Shown piece after piece: positions 15,917 to 25,337 of a stretch of DNA of 32,615 bases. This DNA comes from Bacteroidota bacterium. GTDB lineage: Bacteria; Bacteroidota; Bacteroidia; Chitinophagales; LD1. Every line of letters starts with the position of its first letter. Positions within the stretch are counted from its first letter, which is position 1. The notes beneath the pieces are model-generated. The model searched no databases, had not been told where the DNA came from, and saw only the letters and a program-made list of their open reading frames with translations. Position numbers and translations under genes: made by a program. The stretch is from the NCBI GenBank assembly GCA_016715625.1, contig JADJZU010000027.1:1-32615 (forward strand). Reading direction: 5' to 3'.

Positions 15917-17500
15917 ATGAGAAAGTTAACATCCATCATCGTTTTAGTTTTTGCCTGTGCTGCGACCTTTGCACAAACTTTACAAGACGCACAAAAAGCG
16001 ATTGACAATGAAAATTATTTCAAAGCCAAACAAATACTGTTCAAGCTTTTGCAGGATGGCAGTGCCAATGCCACTGACGTAAAGTATTATTTAGGGAATG
16101 CTTACCTGAATGATGATGACAGAGATTCGGCAAAGCTGTTTTACAAGCAGGTTTACAACCCCGAGGTGAGAAGTGCTATCGGCTATTTGGCCAACGGACG
16201 TCTTGCGTTGCTTGCTAAGAATAATGCTGAAGCCAAGCAAAATTTTGATCGTGCTGTGCAAACCACCAAGAGCAAAAATGCAAATATATTTTACGAGATA
16301 GGGGATGCTTACTTGCGACCAGTTGTATCGGATGTAAACACCGCAATCACCAATCTGGAATCAGCGTTTGCTTTGGATAATAAGAACTTAACAATCGTGC
16401 TGGCCTTGGCTGATGCTTACGATGCCAACTCTGCCAACGATAACACTATGGGTGGCAAAGCCATGAATAAATATGAATATGCTACTGACTTAGATAAGTC
16501 TTCTTCTTTCGCCTGGATAAAAATGGGAAGACTGTGGACTCGTGGACAGAAGTATGATTTGGCTATTGAAAACTTCAACAAAGGAATTGCGCTGGAGCCC
16601 AACAACGCTATCTTGTATAAAGAACTGGGAGAGGCATACTACCTGAGCAAGCAATACGATAAAACACTGACCAATTTTCAAAAATACATTGACTTGAGTC
16701 CCGGAGATTCGCGTGCCAGAACCGCACTGCTGGAGTTGTATTTTCGCAATAAGAATTATGAGAAGTCAGCCGAAGAAGCTTCAAAGGGTTTAGCTAAAGA
16801 ACCCGGCAACTGGGAGTTTAGTCGTTTCTTGTTTTACTCCAATTTTGAACTTAAGCGCTATAAAGACGGCTATGAAGTAATGAAAAACTACTGGCAAACA
16901 CCGGGTGTGCGCCCCAAATCAAAAGACTATGTTTATGCAGCCAGACTGGCTTCGCAAATGGGTGACACCACCGCTGCGCTTAGTTACTTTAACACTGCGT
17001 TGGCGAATGATTCTTCTAACTGCGAACTCTTGGGAGAATTCGGGAAAGTGCTCTTCCAAAGCAAGCGCTATAACGATGCTATTGCACAGTATATTTTCAA
17101 AAAAGAGAAGTGTGGCAAGTTGACCTATCTGGAGTTGTTCTACTTGGGCAGAAGTTACTATATCGTTAATGATTCCATTATGGCTGACTCTACTTTCAGT
17201 GAGTACGTCACTCGTTTCCCGACCACTACAGATGGTTATTTCTGGAAAGCTCAAGTGCTGTTGAAATTCAAATTAAGCACCGATGAGTTTGCGGCTTATC
17301 CCTTTTATCAAGAGTTTATCAAACTGGCGGAAAAAAATCCCGGTCCGAACAAAGCCAAGTTGATTGAAGCCTATAACTACTCGGGGCTGTTTAAGTATGA
17401 AAGAGAAAAAGACAATGCTGCGGCAAAAGCTTATTTCAACAAATCACTGGAGTTAGATCCTAATGATGCTATTGCTCTTGAAATCCTGAAATCACTCTAA
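15917..17500 (+). CDS. Secreted tetratricopeptide repeat (TPR) protein
   Basis: The 527-residue protein has a signal peptide (MRKLTSIIVLVFACAATFAQ) and then TPR units along its length, for example PNNAILYKELGEAYYLSKQY near residue 230 and YNYSGLFKYEREKDNAAAKA near the C-terminus. TPR superhelices bind partner proteins, so it probably scaffolds a periplasmic complex. Its place directly after the PstS-like lipoprotein is a gene order I recall from other Bacteroidota TonB clusters. A strong terminator at 17521 closes the unit. Confidence 0.9.
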   Translation: MRKLTSIIVLVFACAATFAQTLQDAQKAIDNENYFKAKQILFKLLQDGSANATDVKYYLGNAYLNDDDRDSAKLFYKQVYNPEVRSAIGYLANGRLALLAKNNAEAKQNFDRAVQTTKSKNANIFYEIGDAYLRPVVSDVNTAITNLESAFALDNKNLTIVLALADAYDANSANDNTMGGKAMNKYEYATDLDKSSSFAWIKMGRLWTRGQKYDLAIENFNKGIALEPNNAILYKELGEAYYLSKQYDKTLTNFQKYIDLSPGDSRARTALLELYFRNKNYEKSAEEASKGLAKEPGNWEFSRFLFYSNFELKRYKDGYEVMKNYWQTPGVRPKSKDYVYAARLASQMGDTTAALSYFNTALANDSSNCELLGEFGKVLFQSKRYNDAIAQYIFKKEKCGKLTYLELFYLGRSYYIVNDSIMADSTFSEYVTRFPTTTDGYFWKAQVLLKFKLSTDEFAAYPFYQEFIKLAEKNPGPNKAKLIEAYNYSGLFKYEREKDNAAAKAYFNKSLELDPNDAIALEILKSL

Positions 17501-17520
17501 GCACATCATCCTACTTTTTT

Positions 17521-17557
17521 AAATCGCCCTGTTCGTGAACAGGGCGATTTTATTTTT
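17521..17557 (+). terminator. Rho-independent terminator after the TPR gene
   Basis: A perfect 14-bp inverted repeat (AAATCGCCCTGTTC / GAACAGGGCGATTT) with a tight loop is followed by TTTTATTTTT. It lies 21 nt after the TPR stop and ahead of the receptor gene. Confidence 0.85.
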
Positions 17558-17587
17558 AATAGCTACATTCGGGTTGAGTCTACTACC

Positions 17588-19843
17588 TTGAAAAAATTAC
17601 TTCTCTGTGTGATTTTTTGTCTGCTGCTGTTGCAACTACTGCCCGCACAGCATGTGCTCTCGGTGTTTGTAAAGGATAAAACAGCGCACACACCGGTAGC
17701 AGGTGCAGTGGTTAGTTTACTCAATACACCTCAAGCAGCATTTACCGATAGCCTCGGAATAGCCCACCTGGAAAAGATATCCGAGGGAGCGCAGGTGATT
17801 ATCGTTTCCGGACTGGGTTATTACCGACAACGTATTCCACTCACCTTTCCGTTACCCTCCGAGAATGTGCTGGTGGTGGAACTAGAGATGCAAACCGAGG
17901 AAATGGAGGATGTAATTATTGTATCGTCCAGAAATGATATAGCCGAGGAAAAATCGCCTACCCGAGTAGAAGTAATCGGTGAAGATGAAGTGGAGGAGCG
18001 CTCCAATGATAAACCATCGGATGTATCGCATGTAGTGCGCGAACAGCCCGGAGTGCAGGTGCAACGCACCTCCGCCACTTCCGGCACGATGAACATCCGG
18101 CTTCAAGGATTGCGCGGGCGATATGTGCAGATACTAAAGGACGGATTTCCTTTGTTTGGCGGGTTTGCGAGTGTGATTAGTGTCAATCAGATTCCTCCAA
18201 TTGATATACGGCAAGTAGAAATTATAAAAGGTCCGGCCTCTACGTTGTATGGTGGTGATGCCATTGCGGGCGTTATCAACTTTATATCGAAAATGCCTTC
18301 CGAACTGCCGGTGTATGACGTGATGGCGAATGTAGAGAGTGCTATGGCCGCAGATGCCGGAATATATTTTAGCCAAAAGAAAAAGTTCTTTGGCTATTCA
18401 CTGCTAGGTATGTATCGCTACCAAAAAGAAAAAGACTGGGATGGCGATAATTTTTCGGAGACCCCCTTGTTACAACGCTTTAATCTGTCGCCTCAATTCT
18501 ATTTTGATTTATCGGAGCGTTGCGTTTTAAATGTAGGATTAAACTACACACACGAAACAAGAACTGGAGGGGCACTGCCCTCCATCCGCCACCAATCGGA
18601 TACGGCTTTCACTTATTTTGATCAAAACAAAACCGACCACGCATCGGCCAATCTCAAGTTGGAATATGATTTTAATGCACAAGGCAAGCTAACCGTCCGC
18701 AGTGCCTACAACTATTTTAAACGCTCGCTTGAAATACCCTTGTATCTTTTTGCCGGTGTGCAGATGGGCTCTGTTTCTGAAATCAATTATCGCTTTAGCC
18801 GAGCCAAACATGTTGTGGTGGCCGGTGTAGATTTCAGAACTGATATATTTAAAGAAGGAAAAGATTCTTCGTCCATTCCACGTAATTACAAATATCTGAC
18901 AGCCGGTCTATTCTTGCAGTATCTCTACAACTTTACAGAAAAAACCAGTGTGGAAGCAGGTATGAGACTGGATTATAACAACACACATGGAGTATTTCCA
19001 TTACCCCATGTGGCGTTTCGGCAAAAGTGGAATGAGGTATTTACAACCCGACTCAATGTAGGCATGGGGTATAAACTGCCTACCATTTTCCAGGATGAGA
19101 GCGAAGAGCGGGCTTTTGTGCGAGTAGCGGGTATGGCAAGCAGCGTAAAACCCGAACTTAGTCTAGGTGGCACCCTGGACTTACGAGTGAAAGCGCCTGT
19201 GATTAATGGCTTTCAAATCAGCCTGCATCAACTGTACTTTCTCACGCACATCTTTAAACCTTTGCAGATGATAGATACACTCAACACCAACTGCACCGGT
19301 ATAGATTGCTACGACCTCTCGTATACTAACCTCAATGGATTTCAACAGAGCAAAGGCATTGAAACCGGCCTCAGCCTGAGTTACAGGGGATTTAAAACAT
19401 CCTTAGTGTATACGCTCACCGACAATAATTTTATGCGCAACAAAGTGCGCAGTGTGGCCCCCCTTACTTCAAAGCATGTGGTGTACCTACTGGCGGGTTA
19501 TGAGATTAAAAACTTTAGTGTGGATGTAGACTGCTATTATTTCAGTGATGTGAAACTGAGCAACGGAAGAACCGGACAGGGCTATTGGGAGTTGGGCATT
19601 AACACACAACTTTCTTTTAAGCATGTGTTGCTCTTTGCCAATCTGGAGAATATACTCAACCTGCGGCAAACCACTTATGGACCGATTGTATCATCGGGCT
19701 ACAATCCTGCCCGACCGGTTTTTGCAGAGATATATGCCCCCCTCGAAGGTCCTCTCTTTAACTTTGGCACCAAAATAAGGTTAGGTGCATTCAGTAAAAA
19801 CAAATCCGCTGCCGGCATTGAAAAACTGCGCGATAAAGACTAA
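17588..19843 (+). CDS. TonB-dependent outer-membrane receptor
   Basis: The 751-residue protein starts at TTG 17588: the signal peptide (MKKLLLCVIFCLLLLQLLPA) begins right there and no ATG gives one. Next comes a carboxypeptidase-regulatory-like domain (~22-98, VKDKTAHTPVAGAVVSLL), then the plug (~125-240, with SHVVREQPGVQVQ, LRGRYVQILKDGFPLFGG, and VEIIKGPASTLYGGDAIAGV), and the beta-barrel to the C-terminus. Typical substrates are siderophores, cobalamin or metals; none is shown by the sequence. There is no SusD-like neighbour. It presumably receives energy from the TonB system just upstream. Its TAA overlaps the convergent hutI stop (CTAA). Confidence 0.94.
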   Translation: MKKLLLCVIFCLLLLQLLPAQHVLSVFVKDKTAHTPVAGAVVSLLNTPQAAFTDSLGIAHLEKISEGAQVIIVSGLGYYRQRIPLTFPLPSENVLVVELEMQTEEMEDVIIVSSRNDIAEEKSPTRVEVIGEDEVEERSNDKPSDVSHVVREQPGVQVQRTSATSGTMNIRLQGLRGRYVQILKDGFPLFGGFASVISVNQIPPIDIRQVEIIKGPASTLYGGDAIAGVINFISKMPSELPVYDVMANVESAMAADAGIYFSQKKKFFGYSLLGMYRYQKEKDWDGDNFSETPLLQRFNLSPQFYFDLSERCVLNVGLNYTHETRTGGALPSIRHQSDTAFTYFDQNKTDHASANLKLEYDFNAQGKLTVRSAYNYFKRSLEIPLYLFAGVQMGSVSEINYRFSRAKHVVVAGVDFRTDIFKEGKDSSSIPRNYKYLTAGLFLQYLYNFTEKTSVEAGMRLDYNNTHGVFPLPHVAFRQKWNEVFTTRLNVGMGYKLPTIFQDESEERAFVRVAGMASSVKPELSLGGTLDLRVKAPVINGFQISLHQLYFLTHIFKPLQMIDTLNTNCTGIDCYDLSYTNLNGFQQSKGIETGLSLSYRGFKTSLVYTLTDNNFMRNKVRSVAPLTSKHVVYLLAGYEIKNFSVDVDCYYFSDVKLSNGRTGQGYWELGINTQLSFKHVLLFANLENILNLRQTTYGPIVSSGYNPARPVFAEIYAPLEGPLFNFGTKIRLGAFSKNKSAAGIEKLRDKD

Positions 19844-21063
19844 GCCGTAAAATTGCGTTCCACCAGATTGCTGCCAAAGGAGTAAGGCAGCGTAGCCAAT
19901 GAGGGAATTGGTTTAGTTAACAGCAGGTTTGCTTTTTTGCCCACAGTGATTGAACCGATGTGCTGCTGCACATCCATGGCACAAGCTCCGTTAAGCGTGG
20001 AGGCATTCATTACTTCTTCAGGCGTCATTTGCATTTGAATACAGGCCAGCGCGTTTACCAAATTCATATTGCCGGATGGGGCCGAACCCGGGTTGTAATC
20101 GGTAGCCAAAGCCAACGGCAAACCGGCATCTATCAATTGACGGGCCGGAGTGTAGGGGATTTTCAAAAATAAGGAACAGCCGGGCAAAGCCACCGGAATA
20201 GTGCGAGATGAAAGAAGTGCCAACACATCCTCTTCGTGAATGAGTTCCAGATGATCTACACTCCGGGCACCTGCCTGTATGCTCGCCTTTACACCACCCA
20301 ACACATTGAACTGATTAACGTGCACCTTAGGTTGCAATCCGTAGTTGTTTCCGGCTTCCAATATTCTACTGGTTTCGTCTACCGAAAAATATCCCTTTTC
20401 GCAAAACACATCTATAAAATCGGCCAGGCCCTCATGCGCTATCTGTGGCAACAATTCTTCAATCAGTAATCGGATATAGGCTTCGTGGTTGGATTGATAT
20501 TGTTCGGGATAGGAGTGTGCTCCCAGGAACGTAGCTTTTATAGTAAGTGAAGACTTCTCTTTTAACTTGCGGATAACACGAAGCATTTTCAACTCTCCTT
20601 CATAACTTAAACCATAACCGCTTTTAATTTCAACTGCACCGGTGCCCATGGTTTTCATTTCTTCTAATCTTGCCCAGGCAGCTTCAAAAAGCTCCTCCTC
20701 TCCTGCCGCATACATTCGCTTTGCACTATTCAGAATTCCGCCTCCGCGGGCTGCAATTTCCTCGTAGGTGAGCCCCTTGATTTTATCGGCAAACTCTGTT
20801 TCACGCGAACCGGCATACACAATATGTGTGTGCGAATCGCACCAGCATGGCAACACCCATCTGCCGGTGGCATCTATCACTTCATCGGCCCGCTCCGGGG
20901 CATCGTCATTATTGCCAAACGAATGAATCCGCCCCTTTTCTATCATCAGGTATGCATCGCTGCAGCTAGGCAGCGTTTTCATATCGGCCCCACACACAGG
21001 CGCTGTGCCTTCTTTGTAAATTCCTGCCAGCGATTTTATATTGCGGAGGAGAATTGATTTCAT
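19840..21063 (-). CDS. hutI: Imidazolonepropionase
   Basis: It hydrolyses 4-imidazolone-5-propionate to N-formimino-L-glutamate, the third step of histidine degradation. The amidohydrolase metal site is CDSHTHIVYAGSRETEF with His78 and His80, followed by ARGGGILNSAKRM, the ligand-bearing segment FLGAHSYPEQYQ, HVNQFNVLGGV, and LATDYNPGSAPSGNM. Length 407 is usual. No hutH, hutU or hutG is in the window. It is divergent from aroC with only 47 nt between, so their promoters must be packed together there. Confidence 0.95.
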   Translation of the reverse strand: MKSILLRNIKSLAGIYKEGTAPVCGADMKTLPSCSDAYLMIEKGRIHSFGNNDDAPERADEVIDATGRWVLPCWCDSHTHIVYAGSRETEFADKIKGLTYEEIAARGGGILNSAKRMYAAGEEELFEAAWARLEEMKTMGTGAVEIKSGYGLSYEGELKMLRVIRKLKEKSSLTIKATFLGAHSYPEQYQSNHEAYIRLLIEELLPQIAHEGLADFIDVFCEKGYFSVDETSRILEAGNNYGLQPKVHVNQFNVLGGVKASIQAGARSVDHLELIHEEDVLALLSSRTIPVALPGCSLFLKIPYTPARQLIDAGLPLALATDYNPGSAPSGNMNLVNALACIQMQMTPEEVMNASTLNGACAMDVQQHIGSITVGKKANLLLTKPIPSLATLPYSFGSNLVERNFTA

Positions 21064-21110
21064 AGTGTGATATTAAATCGAAATCCGATATTCGGAATTG
21101 AAAAGTAAAG

Positions 21111-22193
21111 ATGGCCGGCAACAGTTTTGGTGAGTTTTTTCGTATTACCACCTTTGGCGAAAGTCATGGTACAGCCATTGGAGTGGTAATTGATGGATGC
21201 CCGGCTGGGCTTCCGTTTGATGCCGACTTTATGCAGCAAGAACTCGACCGCAGAAAGCCCGGACAAAGCAGCATTACCACACAGCGCAAAGAGAGTGATA
21301 CGGTGCAGGTGCTATCGGGGGTTTTTGAATCCAAAACACTCGGCACTCCTATTTGCTTACTCATTAAAAATGAAGATGCCCGAAGTGACGACTATGCTCA
21401 CTTAAAAGACACCTATCGCCCCAGCCATGCCGATTATACTTACGAAGCAAAATATGGCCTGCGCGACCACCGCGGTGGCGGACGGGCCAGCGCCCGCGAA
21501 ACAGCCGCGCGCGTAGCAGCCGGCAGTGTAGCAAAAATGCTTTTGCAGCAGGCCGGCATATCAGTGAGCGCTTATGTGTCGGCAGTAGGGCCTGTTAAAC
21601 TCGTCTCGGCTTACACCACGCTTTCCCTCGAGCAGGCCGAGAAAAATATAGTGCGCTGTCCGGATACAGCCACTGCTGAAAGAATGATTACCTACATTGA
21701 TGAAGTGCGAGCCAAAGGCGACACCGTGGGGGGTATTGTTTCGTGTGTAATTCAACACGCCCCTGCGGGTTTGGGCGAGCCGGTGTTTGACAAGCTACAT
21801 GCCGACTTAGGAAAGGCCATGCTCAGTATCAATGCCGTACATGGCTTTGCTTACGGAAGCGGATTTGAAGGCAGCGAGCGATTGGGCAGCGAAAACAACG
21901 ATGCTTTTGAAGCCTCGGAAGATGGAACGCTGCGAACCAAAACAAATTTCTCGGGAGGCATTCAAGGAGGTATTTCCAATGGTATGGATATCTACTTTCA
22001 GGTGGCGTTTAAGCCTGTGGCCACCATTCAGCAATCGCAGAGCAGCATCAACAAGTCGGGGGAAGCAGTGGAGATTACGGGCAAAGGACGCCACGACCCG
22101 TGTGTGGTGCCCCGAGCAGTACCCATTGTGGAAGCCATGGCTGCTCTGGTGATGGCCGACCATTATTTGCGGGCAAAAGTTTCAAAAATATAA
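21111..22193 (+). CDS. aroC: Chorismate synthase
   Basis: It converts 5-enolpyruvylshikimate-3-phosphate to chorismate using reduced FMN, the last step of the shikimate pathway. Signatures include TTFGESHG (residues 13-20), DRRKPGQSSITTQRKESD, the FMN-binding RDHRGGGRASARETAARVAA, GFAYGSGFEGSERLGSENND, and the C-terminal GRHDPCVVPRAVPIVEAMAA. Length 360 is normal. It starts a plus-strand set with a symporter 9 nt downstream and a CDGSH protein after that. Confidence 0.97.
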   Translation: MAGNSFGEFFRITTFGESHGTAIGVVIDGCPAGLPFDADFMQQELDRRKPGQSSITTQRKESDTVQVLSGVFESKTLGTPICLLIKNEDARSDDYAHLKDTYRPSHADYTYEAKYGLRDHRGGGRASARETAARVAAGSVAKMLLQQAGISVSAYVSAVGPVKLVSAYTTLSLEQAEKNIVRCPDTATAERMITYIDEVRAKGDTVGGIVSCVIQHAPAGLGEPVFDKLHADLGKAMLSINAVHGFAYGSGFEGSERLGSENNDAFEASEDGTLRTKTNFSGGIQGGISNGMDIYFQVAFKPVATIQQSQSSINKSGEAVEITGKGRHDPCVVPRAVPIVEAMAALVMADHYLRAKVSKI

Positions 22194-22202
22194 TTCAAGG
22201 AG

Positions 22203-23489
22203 ATGAAGGGTTTTCCATTGCATGTAAAAATTGTGTTGGGTATGCTGGCAGGCGTACTGGGCGGTGTGCTTGTGCAGGTGGCCGGTGTTGATGCGGCTAC
22301 CATTGCTTCGGTTAATCACTGGATAAAACCGATTGGCGACATCTTTCTCCGGCTCATTTTTATGATGGTGATGCCGCTCATTTTTTGCGCGCTGATATTA
22401 GGTGTGGGTGAATTGGGTGACCTTAAAAATCTGGGAAGAATTGGCGTGCGAACGCTGCTCTACACCATAGTAGTTTCCATGATTTCGGTGTTTATCGGCA
22501 TCGGGATGGTGCAACTGATGCAACCCGGCCGCGATATACCTGACGACAGCCGGGCTAAACTCATTGCCCAATACACCGATAAGGTGGAATCTATCAAGAA
22601 AAATGCCGATGCCGGCAAAGAGAAATCGTTTGCCGATGTGATTGTGACCATGATTCCCAAAAACCCGATGGAGGACATGGTAAATGCCTTTAACCCTGAA
22701 TACAAAGGCGGAGGAGTGCTGGCGGTGATGTTTTTTGCCCTAATGCTGGGCATTGCGCTCATCAGCCTGCACAGCCCCAAAGTAGATGCCTTTAAAGACA
22801 CCATCGAAGGGCTTTATGAACTTATCATGAAAGTGATAGACATGGCCATGCATGTGGCCCCTTATGGAGTAGCCGCCCTGCTCTTTGTCCTCATCTCTTC
22901 TACCGGTTGGGGTGTGATGCTGGCATTGGGAAAGTATGTTGTGGTGGTAATTGTGGCACTGGCCATTCATCAGTTTGTTACCTATCCGCTGTTGCTGTGG
23001 TTTTTTGGCGGAATGAATCCGCTCCACTTCTTCCGAAGCATTAGTGAAGTGATGCTGACGGCCTTCTCTACAAGCAGCAGCAACGCTACTTTGCCTACGG
23101 CTTTAAAAGCTGCCAACGAAAATCTGAAACTGCCGAAGCAGGTGAGCCATTTTGTGCTGACCGTAGGCAGCACCGCCAACCAAAACGGAACGGCCTTGTT
23201 TGAAGGAGTGACGGTGTTGTTTTTGGCGCAGTGCTTTCAGATAGATTTGAGCATGACTCAACAAATATCGGTAGTGCTTTCGTGCATTATTGCCGGCATA
23301 GGTACTGCTGGTGTACCGGGCGGCTCGCTGCCGGTAGTGGCTATTATTCTGGTGTCGGTGGGAGTGCCGGCCGAGGCTATAGGTATTATTATTGGCGTAG
23401 ACCGACTGCTCGACATGTGTCGCACAGTGTTAAATGTTACGGGCGATTTAACGGCAGCGGTTGTTATCAGCAATTGGGAAAAAAGATAA
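22203..23489 (+). CDS. Dicarboxylate/amino acid:cation symporter (DAACS/glutamate transporter family)
   Basis: The 428-residue inner-membrane carrier imports dicarboxylates or acidic amino acids with Na+ or H+. Hairpin 1 has the serine-rich motif FSTSSSNATLPTAL, the sodium-site motif reads NQNGTALFEG (in place of the more usual NMDGT), hairpin 2 is GIGTAGVPGGSLPV, and the last helix is DRLLDMCRTVLNVTGDLTAA with the substrate-contacting Asp, Arg and Asn. About eight membrane segments are seen, with a hydrophilic loop near 105-150 (a Lys/Asp-rich insert). It follows aroC by 9 nt and is probably co-transcribed. Confidence 0.93.
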   Translation: MKGFPLHVKIVLGMLAGVLGGVLVQVAGVDAATIASVNHWIKPIGDIFLRLIFMMVMPLIFCALILGVGELGDLKNLGRIGVRTLLYTIVVSMISVFIGIGMVQLMQPGRDIPDDSRAKLIAQYTDKVESIKKNADAGKEKSFADVIVTMIPKNPMEDMVNAFNPEYKGGGVLAVMFFALMLGIALISLHSPKVDAFKDTIEGLYELIMKVIDMAMHVAPYGVAALLFVLISSTGWGVMLALGKYVVVVIVALAIHQFVTYPLLLWFFGGMNPLHFFRSISEVMLTAFSTSSSNATLPTALKAANENLKLPKQVSHFVLTVGSTANQNGTALFEGVTVLFLAQCFQIDLSMTQQISVVLSCIIAGIGTAGVPGGSLPVVAIILVSVGVPAEAIGIIIGVDRLLDMCRTVLNVTGDLTAAVVISNWEKR

Positions 23490-23499
23490 ATGAACCTTT

Positions 23500-23706
23500 A
23501 TGGAAGAACTCGACAACGAAAAGAAAGATTACGCCACCATTCAGCTAAAGCCGAAAGGGCCCATCACCATTACCGGAAACTTTGAAGTGCTGATGGAAGA
23601 TGGCACTACTCTGGAGAAACGCGAGCGGGTGTCTATTTGCCGATGTGGTATGAGCCAGAAAATGCCTTTTTGCGATGGGGCCCACAAGGCCTTCCTGAAT
23701 TATTGA
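23500..23706 (+). CDS. CDGSH-type [2Fe-2S] iron-sulfur protein
   Basis: The 68-residue protein has the mitoNEET-type motif CRCGMSQKMPFCDGAH with ligands Cys47, Cys49, Cys58 and His62, which bind a labile [2Fe-2S] cluster. The N-terminal half (KPKGPITITGNFEVLMEDG) is the usual strand region. It lies 10 nt after the symporter gene and its last 7 bases overlap the 3' end of sufE on the opposite strand. Sitting back-to-back with the suf operon suggests a role in Fe-S cluster storage or transfer; that is inference from context. Confidence 0.92.
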   Translation: MEELDNEKKDYATIQLKPKGPITITGNFEVLMEDGTTLEKRERVSICRCGMSQKMPFCDGAHKAFLNY

Positions 23707-24119
23707 TGATATGCAGCCGCGTAGGCTTTCATCTTTTGCACCATAGCCGACAAACCATTACTGCGCTGCGATGATAAATGCGCGCGGAGATTGATTCTAT
23801 CTATAAAACCGAGCGGACAGTCGAGGATGTCTTGCGTTTTTTGTCCCGATAAAACCCGAATGAGCAAAGCGATAATACCCTTGGTGATGGCGGTGTTGGA
23901 ATCGGCTTCATAATACATGCGGCCATCCTGATGGTAGGCATGCAGCCACACCTTGCTTTGGCAGCCCTTCACCAGATAATCATCGGTAAGGTATTGGACC
24001 GGTAGCGGAGCCAGTTTTTTGCCTACATCGATGAGGTATTCATACTTCTCCATCTGATCTTCGAAGAGGTCAAACTCTTCGGCAATTTCCTGTTCCAATT
24101 CACTAATGGATAAAGCCAT
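23700..24119 (-). CDS. sufE: Cysteine desulfuration protein SufE
   Basis: SufE takes persulfide sulfur from SufS and hands it to SufB. The acceptor Cys53 lies in VKGCQSKVWLHAY, as in SufE/CsdE, preceded by KYEYLIDVGKKLAPLP and followed by NTAITKGIIALLIRVLSGQK and the C-terminal LRAHLSSQRSNGLSAMVQKM. Length 139 is normal. It is the last gene of the suf operon, 9 nt after sufS. Confidence 0.96.
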   Translation of the reverse strand: MALSISELEQEIAEEFDLFEDQMEKYEYLIDVGKKLAPLPVQYLTDDYLVKGCQSKVWLHAYHQDGRMYYEADSNTAITKGIIALLIRVLSGQKTQDILDCPLGFIDRINLRAHLSSQRSNGLSAMVQKMKAYAAAYHQ

Positions 24120-24128
24120 GGGGCAATA

Positions 24129-25337
24129 CTAGGAAAGAATTTTTACAGCGCGTTGCAGTGCCTGCACCAGTACATCCACCTCTGCGCGGGTATTGTAAAA
24201 AGCAAAGGATGCGCGGCAGGTGCCTTCGATGCCGAAGCGCTCCATCAAGGGCTGGCAGCAATGATGCCCGGTGCGGATGGCAATGCCCTGCTCGTTTAGC
24301 AGCACACCTACATCGTAAGGGTGAATACCCCCGATGAGGAATGATAGCACCGATGCCTTTTGTGCAGCTGTGCCTACCAACTGAATGCCGGGTACCGCCT
24401 GTATGGCTTGTGTAGCATACTGCAACAATTCGTTTTCGTAAGCGGCAATGACAGGTAGGCCAATGCTCTGCACATACTTCAAGGCAGCCCCAAGCGAAAT
24501 GCCCCCTTCAATGTGCGGGGTTCCGGCTTCAAATTTGTAAGGTAAATCATTATACGTAGTGCCCCTGAACGACACCGTCTTTATCATTTCGCCACCACCC
24601 ATGTAAGGATTCATCTGCTCCAGCAAGGCGGCTTTGCCATACAGCACACCAATGCCGGTGCCGGCAAATACTTTATGCCCGCTGAATCCCAGAAAATCGC
24701 AATCTAAGTCCTGCACATCTATGGAGGTATGTGGCAAGGCCTGCGCTCCGTCTATAAACACTACAGCACCCACTGCATGGGCGGCTGCTATCATTTCTTT
24801 AACGGGGTGAATGGTGCCCAGAGCGTTGGAAGTGTGTGCCACGGCTACCAATTTGGTTTTGGGCGAAAGCATAGCCAGATAAGCCTCCTGCACCAACTCG
24901 CCCGAATCGGTGATGGGAATAACACGAAGCGTAGCGCCTTTTTCTTCGCACAGCATTTGCCAGGGCACAATGTTGCTGTGATGTTCCATTTCGCTCACTA
25001 TAATTTCATCGCCTGCCTGTATAAACTTACGGCCATAGGCATTGGCCACCAGATTAACCGCCTCTGTGGTGCCGCGCACAAAATTGATTTCGCGCACAGA
25101 GGCATTGATATGGTCTGCTACGGTTTGGCGAGCAGCCTCGTATTGCTCGGTAGCCATTTGTGCCAAATGATGCGCTCCGCGGTGGATGTTGCTATTGTAT
25201 TGCCGGTAGTAATCGTCTATTGCCTGTATAACAGCCAGAGGTTTCTGGGAAGTAGCTGCATTATCTAAATAAATGAGCGGCCGCCCCTTCACCGTCTGAT
25301 GCAGAATAGGAAACTGCGCGCGGATGGAATCGTTCAT
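24129..25337 (-). CDS. sufS: Cysteine desulfurase SufS
   Basis: This pyridoxal-phosphate enzyme removes sulfur from cysteine for Fe-S assembly. The Schiff-base Lys222 is in GFSGHKVFAGTGIGVLYG and the persulfide Cys360 in AIRTGHHCCQPLMERF, where a second Cys (361) follows directly instead of the Ala seen in E. coli SufS. Other motifs are LDNAATSQKP (near 24), GTTEAVNLVA and ISEMEHHSN-like VSEMEHHSN. Length 402 is typical. Its start overlaps the sufD stop (TGATG), indicating translational coupling. Confidence 0.97.
   Translation of the reverse strand: MNDSIRAQFPILHQTVKGRPLIYLDNAATSQKPLAVIQAIDDYYRQYNSNIHRGAHHLAQMATEQYEAARQTVADHINASVREINFVRGTTEAVNLVANAYGRKFIQAGDEIIVSEMEHHSNIVPWQMLCEEKGATLRVIPITDSGELVQEAYLAMLSPKTKLVAVAHTSNALGTIHPVKEMIAAAHAVGAVVFIDGAQALPHTSIDVQDLDCDFLGFSGHKVFAGTGIGVLYGKAALLEQMNPYMGGGEMIKTVSFRGTTYNDLPYKFEAGTPHIEGGISLGAALKYVQSIGLPVIAAYENELLQYATQAIQAVPGIQLVGTAAQKASVLSFLIGGIHPYDVGVLLNEQGIAIRTGHHCCQPLMERFGIEGTCRASFAFYNTRAEVDVLVQALQRAVKILS

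Noticed and set aside
21064..21110. Operator at TCCGATATTCGGA in the hutI-aroC gap
   Set aside because: Only 5-bp arms around a 3-bp centre in AT-rich DNA; too weak to call.
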